33,802 bases of DNA, taken from positions 1-33,802 of the forward strand of contig CAYJIS010000014.1 in NCBI GenBank assembly GCA_964370315.1, written 5' to 3'. The notes beneath the pieces are model-generated. The model was not told where the DNA came from, made no database searches, and was given only the letters and a program-made list of their open reading frames with translations. Made by a program: the position numbers and the translations under genes. This DNA comes from CAYJFX01 sp964370315 (lineage in GTDB: Bacteria; Spirochaetota; Spirochaetia; Treponematales; Treponemataceae). Every line of letters begins with the position of its first letter. Position 1 is the first letter of the stretch. Positions 16,028 to 21,758 of the stretch are shown one piece after another.

Positions 16028-16246
16028 TTGCCTATGGAAGAAAAAGCTCAGTATGATGCTGTCAAAATGTGTACATTTATGGGGAAGGCTATACTTGCTT
16101 TTTCTTTTCTTTTTTTACTTGTGCCAATTTCACTTTCAACAGAAATGTATTGGTTAGTTGCAGTTTTTTTTATAATAACACTCATTGGCTCCTTTGTTCT
16201 CGTAGGATATGCAAACAAAGGATATAGATTCAAAAAAACTAGTTAA
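16028..16246 (+). CDS. DUF3784-like small membrane protein, N-terminally shortened
   Basis: A 72-residue protein with two membrane spans (AILAFSFLFLLVPISL and WLVAVFFIITLIGSFVLVG). The N-terminus LPMEEKAQYDAVKMCTFMGK matches the conserved middle of DUF3784 (pattern: LIAGYNTMSKEEKAKYDKKKLCRFMG, from memory). The start TTG 16028 is chosen for AGGG at 16015-16018 nine bases upstream. The upstream in-frame codons still read ANLIAGYNT, up to a TGA at 15977, so family homology continues beyond the only usable start. The usual first membrane span is missing. Either this is a truncated but expressed gene or a decaying one. An extended -10 box (TG at 15977-15978, TATACT at 15980-15985) could be its promoter. 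It converges on ilvB with an 8-base overlap. Confidence 0.55.
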   Translation: MPMEEKAQYDAVKMCTFMGKAILAFSFLFLLVPISLSTEMYWLVAVFFIITLIGSFVLVGYANKGYRFKKTS

Positions 16247-17915
16247 TAGCGTCGATATTTGCTTTTCCGCCGGGAACAAATGGAAGAACTAATTCTTCAG
16301 GATCTATTTTGCAAACTACAAAACGAGGACCTGAGCCCTTTTTAGGAAAGGCAATGGTGTTCCAGCCACTGGTAAAGGTGTCTACGGCAACAATGTCAAA
16401 TCCTTTTGCTATTTCTAGTAAGTTGGGCTTTTTTTCAAACACAGAAGCTGAAAGGTTCCCATTAAATAAATAGTGCTGTTGTTGTCTAACCATTCCCAAA
16501 ACGCCATTATCAAGTACAATTACGGTAACATCCAAGTTAAGTTCAGCAAGTGTTGCAAGCTCTTGAATATTCATCATAATTGAGCCGTCACCTGAAAAAC
16601 ATACAATACGCTTATCTGGATTTGCCATTGCAGCTCCAATTGCAGTTGGTAAACCAAATCCCATGGTGCCGAGTGAGCCCGATGTTAAAAGTTGGCGAGG
16701 TTTATTTATAGGATAAAATTGAGCTGTCCACATTTGGTGTTGGCCCACATCGGTTGTCACGATGATATCATCTTCTTGTATACCTGCACTTTTTGCCAAA
16801 GATGGAATGGTTGAAATAAAACGTCCCGGTGAGCATTTTTCTAATGTATTTTCAATTTCTTTTTTGCGCATTTCAATATGACTGGTAAACTCTTTTTTAC
16901 TTATAAGTTTTTTTGTAATTTCTTTTAAGAATTTTTCTGCTTCGCTTACTACATACACCACTGGTGTGAAAATCTTATTTACTTCTGCAGCATCGATGTC
17001 AACATGGATGATTTTTGCATTTGGGCAAAAGCCAGAGATTAATCCTGTTGCCCTATCGTCAAAACGTGTACCTATTGCTAAAACAAGGTCTGAATCGTGC
17101 ATTACGCGGTTTGCTGTTTCACTCCCATGCATGCCCACCATACCACAATTACTTACATGATCAAATGGAATACATCCAATGCCCATAAGGCTTGTTACTA
17201 CAGGTGCCGAGTATTTTTCTAAAAATTTTAAAAGAGCTGTCGAAGTTTTGGGGTTATTGCATCCTCCGCCAACATAGAGAACTGGAGAAGAACTTTTTTC
17301 AAGCAGTTGTAATGAACTTTCAATACATCTTGAAAAGTCCTCTCCTTCTGTTGCATAACGAGGGTTTGTGTTATTTTCGATTTTGAGTTCAGGCCATGAG
17401 TCAAATTCTGCTTTCATTAATTGTACATCACGTGGGATATCGATAAGTACGGGGCCCTTTCGTCCCTCACATGCAATTGAGAAGGCCTTTGGGATTGCCG
17501 TTAACAATTCTTCAGGTGATTTAATAAGCATGCTATGCTTTGTAATAGGAAATGATAGACCAAAGGTATCGGCTTCTTGAAATGCATCGGTGCCAATAAG
17601 ACTAGAGTTTACTTGCCCAGTAATGGCCACCAATGGGATAGAATCAGCTCTAGCATCTGCAATTGCGGTTAATAGATTCATAGCACCAGGACCGCTTGTA
17701 GCAAGACAAACGGCAACTTCATCGGTAGTACGAGAGATACCTTGTGCGAAAAAACCACAAGCTTGCTCGTGTCTCATTAAAATATGTTTAATTGAACTTT
17801 TGTATAACTCATCGTAAAGAGGAAGGGTAGAGCCACCAGGTATGCCTGCTATTACTTTTGTTCCTAATTTTTCTAGTAGTGTTACTATAATTTGTGCGCC
17901 TGTTGCTGTTATCAT
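16239..17915 (-). CDS. ilvB: Acetolactate synthase, large (catalytic) subunit
   Basis: Thiamine-diphosphate enzyme making 2-acetolactate (valine/leucine) or 2-acetohydroxybutyrate (isoleucine). Seen: GIPGGSTLPLYD, catalytic Glu50 in RHEQACG, AVCLATSGPGAMNLLT, the FAD-linked RFDDRATG that marks anabolic enzymes, the thiamine motif GDGSIMMNIQELATLAELN with VLDNGVLGMVRQQQ, and a C-terminus of IlvB type (LPFVPGGKAN). Length 558 is normal. ATG 17915 is preceded by AGGAG. No regulatory subunit gene (ilvN) adjoins it. Together with ilvE at 24122 it shows branched-chain amino-acid synthesis. Confidence 0.94.
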   Translation of the reverse strand: MITATGAQIIVTLLEKLGTKVIAGIPGGSTLPLYDELYKSSIKHILMRHEQACGFFAQGISRTTDEVAVCLATSGPGAMNLLTAIADARADSIPLVAITGQVNSSLIGTDAFQEADTFGLSFPITKHSMLIKSPEELLTAIPKAFSIACEGRKGPVLIDIPRDVQLMKAEFDSWPELKIENNTNPRYATEGEDFSRCIESSLQLLEKSSSPVLYVGGGCNNPKTSTALLKFLEKYSAPVVTSLMGIGCIPFDHVSNCGMVGMHGSETANRVMHDSDLVLAIGTRFDDRATGLISGFCPNAKIIHVDIDAAEVNKIFTPVVYVVSEAEKFLKEITKKLISKKEFTSHIEMRKKEIENTLEKCSPGRFISTIPSLAKSAGIQEDDIIVTTDVGQHQMWTAQFYPINKPRQLLTSGSLGTMGFGLPTAIGAAMANPDKRIVCFSGDGSIMMNIQELATLAELNLDVTVIVLDNGVLGMVRQQQHYLFNGNLSASVFEKKPNLLEIAKGFDIVAVDTFTSGWNTIAFPKKGSGPRFVVCKIDPEELVLPFVPGGKANIDAIN

Positions 17916-17932
17916 TACAAACTCCTCACGTT

Positions 17933-17960
17933 ATTATAACAAATTTTAATAAAGTGTAAA
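17933..17960 (-). promoter_or_regulatory. Promoter of ilvB
   Basis: Minus-strand TTTACA (17955-17960) and TATAAT (17933-17938) are 16 bases apart. +1 is predicted near 17926, giving a leader of only about 11 bases that is little more than the Shine-Dalgarno sequence. The 16 bases 17931-17946 are identical to 13142-13157 in the promoter of the DtxR-type gene. Confidence 0.6.
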
Positions 17961-18006
17961 AGGGTTTCGATAAAAATCTCTGCTATTTTATTTTATCATA
18001 GTGCAC

Positions 18007-18034
18007 AAAAAAAAGGCAAACAAAATTGTTTACC
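18007..18034 (-). terminator. Terminator of ftsH-flavodoxin operon
   Basis: On the minus strand GGTAAACAA pairs with TTGTTTGCC (18015-18034, one mismatch) and is followed by eight U's (18007-18014). It lies 34 bases after the stop of the flavodoxin-like gene. The rest of 17961-18068 shows nothing else I can name. Confidence 0.8.
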
Positions 18035-18068
18035 TCTTTTAATAATAGTATGATTTATTTAATATATA

Positions 18069-18467
18069 CTAAAGCAAGTCCTTTGGTGCACTTTTATCTT
18101 TTCCTTTTACCTCATAAAAAGCATGAAAAAGTTTTTGTTCTTCTGGTTTTAAGCTTACTGCAGCACTTGAAATTACAGCGGTAATTTTTACATTTTTTAC
18201 TTCTTGTAAAAAACCTCGTATGGCTGGTGGAAAAGTCCCTGCCCACATTGGAAAGACAAGGATTATCTCACCACTTCCATCTAGTGGGCTATATTCTACA
18301 GGTAACGACTGTTTTTTAGCTGCAGCAGCGCCTGCTTTTAAATAGTTTATTTTTCCTGACCAATCTTTGTTGTCAGTTATTTTATTAGGAGTACTGTTTT
18401 TGCTTTGACCAATTTGGTTTGCAATATCTTCACACTTTCCAGTTCTAGTAAAATAGTAAATTTGCAT
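18069..18467 (-). CDS. Flavodoxin-like protein
   Basis: A 132-residue flavodoxin-fold protein, probably FMN-binding. It begins MQIYYFTRTGKCEDIANQIG, where TRTGKC fits the FMN phosphate loop (T-x-T-G-x-T/C), followed by the strand IILVFPMWAGTFPPAIRGFL with the aromatic FMN loop (Trp). The last third (SLKPEEQKLFHAFYEVKGKD) is unusual and the protein is at the short end of the family. AAGGAAAG precedes ATG 18467. It lies 24 bases after ftsH and ends before a strong terminator, so the two are an operon. Electron partner unknown; similar short flavodoxins are annotated only by fold. Confidence 0.75.
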   Translation of the reverse strand: MQIYYFTRTGKCEDIANQIGQSKNSTPNKITDNKDWSGKINYLKAGAAAAKKQSLPVEYSPLDGSGEIILVFPMWAGTFPPAIRGFLQEVKNVKITAVISSAAVSLKPEEQKLFHAFYEVKGKDKSAPKDLL

Positions 18468-18491
18468 AATACTTTCCTTTTGTGTTTGTAT

Positions 18492-20492
18492 TTACTTTGT
18501 TTTCGCTACGGCCTTTTTTTTCGTTGGCAAACTTAGCTCTGCTTTTATAATTTCATTGAATTCTGCTTGTTCGATAACTTCAATTTCAAGTAGTCTTTCT
18601 GAAATATAGGTCATAACTTGTTTTTTTGCTTTAAGAAGCTTTAAAACGTGCTTGTATCGCTCTTCCATTATGCGAGCAAGTTCTTCATCAATGTATTGTT
18701 GTGTAGTCTCTGAGTACTCACGTACTAATTGTGGTTCTGCTGCTCCATAACCACTTCCTTTTTGGGAAAGAAATACGTTTTGAAATTTTTCGCTCATACC
18801 ATAGTCTGTTAAGATTCTACGTGCAATATTTGTTGCTCTCATAATGTCATTTCCAGCACCCGTTGAAACTTCTCCGAATGTAATTTGTTCTGCAGCTCTA
18901 CCACCAAGTAGAACATCGATTTCATTATATAATTCTCTTTGTGTCATGAGGTTTCGGTCGTCTTCAGGAAGCTGAAGAGTGTATCCGAGAGCAGCGATTC
19001 CTCGTGGAATAATAGATATTTTATGCACAGGATCGGCACCATCAGTAAAAGCCGCAACAAGGGCATGTCCTGTCTCATGGTACGCTACTATGCGACGCTC
19101 TGATTCTTTAATTACCTTTGTCTTTTTTTGTAAACCAGCAATTGATTTTTCAACGGCTTCATTAAAGTCTTCCATGATTACTTCTTTACGACCGCCTCTT
19201 ACTGCCAATATAGCAGCTTCGTTTACAATATTGGCAAGGTCTGCTCCTGCCATTCCAGAAGTTGTTCTCGCTACAGCCGAAAAGTCTACACCTGATCCTA
19301 GTTTTACTGCTTTTGCATGTATTCTTAATATTGCTTCTCGACCTTTTACGTCTGGACGATCAACGCTTACTTGTCTGTCAAATCGGCCTGGTCGTAATAT
19401 TGCAGGATCTAGAATTTCTGGACGGTTTGTAGCAGCCAAGAGAATTAATCCTTTTGTTGCATCAAAACCATCCATTTCTACGAGTAACTGATTGAGAGTT
19501 TGTTCTCTCTCGTCATTTCCACCGCCACCGATGCTATTAACACGGCTTTTACCTATAGCGTCTAATTCATCAATAAACACAATACACGGTGCTTTTTCTC
19601 GTGCTTGCTTAAAAAGATCTCGAACACGACTTGCACCAACACCAACAAACATCTCCACAAACTCTGAACCTGAAATTCTAAAAAAAGGAACTCCTGCTTC
19701 ACCTGCAACAGCTCTGGCCAATAGAGTTTTACCAGTTCCTGGAGGTCCAACTAATAACACACCTTTTGGAATCTTTCCTCCAATTTCAGTGTATTTTTGA
19801 GGTGATTTCAAAAAGTCTACTACTTCTACTAATTCTTCTTTTGCTTCATCAACGCCTGCAACATCAGTAAAACGTGTAGGAACTTTTCCTTCCTCAACAG
19901 CGGCAGCTTTGCTCTGGCCTGCAGAAAAAATACTCCCCCCGATTCCACCACTCATTTTACGCATAAATCTGAATAGTAAAAAGAACAGTGCTATAGGAAT
20001 AATTAAATTAAAGAGATATTGTAAAAAAATATTGTTTTGTGCTTTAACAAAAGTATATTCTATGCCTTTTTCATCAAGTAAAGGAACAAAATCATCTGTT
20101 ACAATTCCAACTGTTCTGAAAGTTTCTCTTTGGACTTGATTTGTTGAAAAAAGATAACTTGGGCTTATTTGATCAGTTTCTGCAGCCTCACTCTCTGCTC
20201 CATACCCTACGAAGTAGGTTTCACCCATTTCAACGCTAACTATTCGGTTTTGTTCAATTAATTCTTTGAATTCAGAAAATGGAATAGTGTCTTGATTTTG
20301 AGGAAAAAGTAATCGTTGAAAACCCATAACGCTAACCAGTACAATTAGTAGTATAGCCCAAATTGGGAATCCAGGTTTTTTATTTTTTGACGGTTCTTCT
20401 CCTTTTTTTGGATCTGTTGAGAACTTAAAAAAATTAAAAGGATCATTATCGTCATTTTTCTTATTTTTATCGTTGTTATTCATGTCGCTCAT
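18492..20492 (-). CDS. ftsH: ATP-dependent zinc metalloprotease FtsH
   Basis: Membrane-anchored AAA+ protease that degrades misfolded and short-lived membrane and cytosolic proteins. Domains: charged N-terminus; membrane span 1 (WAILLIVLVSVMGFQ); periplasmic loop of ~95 residues; span 2 (LFNLIIPIALFFLLFRF); AAA module with Walker A GPPGTGKT (~250), Walker B IVFIDELDAIG and SRH NRPEILDPAILRPGRFD; M41 protease domain with the zinc motif HETGHALVA (~474). Length 666 is normal. ATG 20492 follows TGGAGG at 5 bases. A possible minus-strand -10 box TATAAT lies at 20542-20547, without a clear -35. Confidence 0.97.
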   Translation of the reverse strand: MSDMNNNDKNKKNDDNDPFNFFKFSTDPKKGEEPSKNKKPGFPIWAILLIVLVSVMGFQRLLFPQNQDTIPFSEFKELIEQNRIVSVEMGETYFVGYGAESEAAETDQISPSYLFSTNQVQRETFRTVGIVTDDFVPLLDEKGIEYTFVKAQNNIFLQYLFNLIIPIALFFLLFRFMRKMSGGIGGSIFSAGQSKAAAVEEGKVPTRFTDVAGVDEAKEELVEVVDFLKSPQKYTEIGGKIPKGVLLVGPPGTGKTLLARAVAGEAGVPFFRISGSEFVEMFVGVGASRVRDLFKQAREKAPCIVFIDELDAIGKSRVNSIGGGGNDEREQTLNQLLVEMDGFDATKGLILLAATNRPEILDPAILRPGRFDRQVSVDRPDVKGREAILRIHAKAVKLGSGVDFSAVARTTSGMAGADLANIVNEAAILAVRGGRKEVIMEDFNEAVEKSIAGLQKKTKVIKESERRIVAYHETGHALVAAFTDGADPVHKISIIPRGIAALGYTLQLPEDDRNLMTQRELYNEIDVLLGGRAAEQITFGEVSTGAGNDIMRATNIARRILTDYGMSEKFQNVFLSQKGSGYGAAEPQLVREYSETTQQYIDEELARIMEERYKHVLKLLKAKKQVMTYISERLLEIEVIEQAEFNEIIKAELSLPTKKKAVAKTK

Positions 20493-20591
20493 GTAGGCCT
20501 CCAGAAAGCAGAAAATAAATTCTACTACTTTAATATACTCAATTATAGTAGATTAGTCGAGTGAATTTTGAATAAAAATTAAAAAACTTAT

Positions 20592-20619
20592 TAAGGGCTG
20601 TTGCAAAAAAACCGATAAT
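20592..20619 (+). promoter_or_regulatory. Sigma-28 (FliA)-type promoter of fliS-flgN
   Basis: TAAG (20592-20595), then 15 bases, then ACCGATAA (20611-20618), close to the flagellar sigma-28 consensus TAAA-N15-GCCGATAA. It precedes two flagellar chaperone genes, and no comparable sigma-70 pair is visible. The rest of the divergent ftsH/fliS interval is AT-rich and unremarkable. Confidence 0.6.
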
Positions 20620-20669
20620 TGAATAGAGCATATTACAATTTGAATATTGTTTTATTTAAGGGAGAAAAT

Positions 20670-21101
20670 ATGGGTTATACTAAGCCTTACACAGCGTACA
20701 AAGAAACAGGAATAAAGACAGCAAGCAAAGGAAAATTAGTTGTTATGCTATATGAAGGTGCTTTGCGAAATATAAACTTGGCATTAGCCTTATTTGATGC
20801 AGAAAAAAGTCTTCCAACAAGTTCAATTGAGCATTTCCATAATCATATTGTAAAGAGTCAAGAAATTATTACAGAATTAATGGTTTCACTTAATATGGTT
20901 GAAGGTGGGGAAATTGCGCAAAATCTTATGTCGTTATACAGATTTTTTAATAGAGAACTTATAGACATTAGTTTAACACATGATTTTGATAAATTAAAGG
21001 ATATAGCACGTTTTATTAATGAGCTATATAATACTTGGCGATTTGTTGTAGCAAACCCTGCAATGAACGAAGAGCGAGTTGCTCTAAATGTAAATGGATA
21101 A
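20670..21101 (+). CDS. fliS: Flagellar export chaperone FliS
   Basis: Chaperone that keeps flagellin unfolded for export. The 143-residue product starts MGYTKPYTAYKETGIKTASK and continues KLVVMLYEGALRNINLA, the FliS N-terminal pattern (AYKE/Q, TAS/P-GKLI-ML-YE/DGA), then HIVKSQEIITELMVSLN and GGEIAQNLMSLYRFFNREL. ATG 20670 is chosen because AAGGGAG (20658-20664) precedes it by 5 bases. An upstream in-frame TTG (20619) falls in the promoter. Expressed from a sigma-28-type promoter with the FlgN-like gene three bases downstream. No flagellin gene is in the window. Confidence 0.92.
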   Translation: MGYTKPYTAYKETGIKTASKGKLVVMLYEGALRNINLALALFDAEKSLPTSSIEHFHNHIVKSQEIITELMVSLNMVEGGEIAQNLMSLYRFFNRELIDISLTHDFDKLKDIARFINELYNTWRFVVANPAMNEERVALNVNG

Positions 21102-21104
21102 TCT

Positions 21105-21575
21105 ATGGTAGATACAAGCTTAACAAAAACAGAGATTGATGAAAGAGTCTTGATTCTGAAACGATTCAGAGAATTGCTTTTAGAACAACGAAAAAAATTT
21201 CAGGAGTATTTGACTGTACTTGAAAAGCAAGAGTTAAGTATTATACAAGATGATGATGAAAAACTTTTTGCACATACTGAGCTTGAGCAAAATATTTTAG
21301 GAAATATAAACAATCTCCAAAAAGTTATTAAACCTATGGAAGAAATGTATAAAGAAATTCATGCAGATGACACAGACATTCCAGAATTAAAAGCAGATCT
21401 TTCAGGATTGCAAGAAAAAATTCTTGAACAAAATGAAAAAAATCGAGCAACACTAAAAGAGCATCTTACAATTATTCGAAATAAGATACAAAGCTTTCAA
21501 AATCCATACAAAAACACTCGTTCAGTGTATGCCCAAAGTGCAAATACAGCTAGCATAATTAGCATAGAGGGATAA
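21105..21575 (+). CDS. FlgN-like flagellar chaperone
   Basis: A 156-residue, almost entirely helical protein with heptad-like coiled coil (ILKRFRELLLEQRKKFQEYL, LEQNILGNINNLQKVIK) and a disordered tail containing FQNPYKNTRSVYAQ. Length, helical layout, tail and position directly behind fliS (3 bases) fit FlgN, the export chaperone of hook-associated proteins FlgK and FlgL. FlgN sequences are poorly conserved, so the call depends on context. The 3' terminator lies inside the following inverted-repeat element. Confidence 0.65.
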   Translation: MVDTSLTKTEIDERVLILKRFRELLLEQRKKFQEYLTVLEKQELSIIQDDDEKLFAHTELEQNILGNINNLQKVIKPMEEMYKEIHADDTDIPELKADLSGLQEKILEQNEKNRATLKEHLTIIRNKIQSFQNPYKNTRSVYAQSANTASIISIEG

Positions 21576-21577
21576 AG

Positions 21578-21740
21578 TAATGTATAATTTATAATGTACA
21601 ATGTATAATTTTTTTAATGAGCACATGGCTAAGTCAGTAAGAATACTGGTAAGCTATGTGATTTTTTTTATCCTATACTTTGCTCAGAATTTCTTCAAAA
21701 CTAAAATAATTATACATTATTAATTGTACATTGTACATTA
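21578..21740. repeat. 163-bp inverted-repeat (MITE-like) element
   Basis: Two 33-bp arms, 21578-21610 and 21708-21740, are inverted copies of each other (27 of 33 positions match). Each is built from short AATGTAYAAT-like units. They enclose 97 bp that holds a strong hairpin terminator. The layout looks like a small non-autonomous mobile element or a dispersed intergenic repeat. I see no clear target-site duplication and no second copy in the window. Confidence 0.55.
21622..21669 (+). terminator. Terminator of fliS-flgN
   Basis: CACATGGCT (21622-21630) pairs with AGCTATGTG (21652-21660), with a second inner stem TCAGTA/TACTGG, followed by TTTTTTTT (21662-21669). It lies wholly inside the inverted-repeat element. 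Confidence 0.85.
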
Positions 21741-21752
21741 ATCTGTTATACT
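21724..21752 (+). promoter_or_regulatory. Promoter of rarA (leaderless type)
   Basis: TTGTAC (21724-21729) and extended -10 TGtTATACT (21744-21752) are 17 bases apart. The -10 box ends six bases before ATG 21759, so +1 is predicted at the start codon. There is no Shine-Dalgarno sequence. The -35 box belongs to the right arm of the inverted-repeat element. Confidence 0.7.
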
Positions 21753-21758
21753 TATTGC

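Noticed and set aside
18979..19491. 170-codon plus-strand open frame opposite ftsH
   Set aside because: It is antisense to the conserved AAA and protease domains and has no Shine-Dalgarno or family features.
21578..21740. CRISPR array
   Set aside because: The repeats are two inverted arms around one core, not direct repeats with unique spacers; no cas gene is present.
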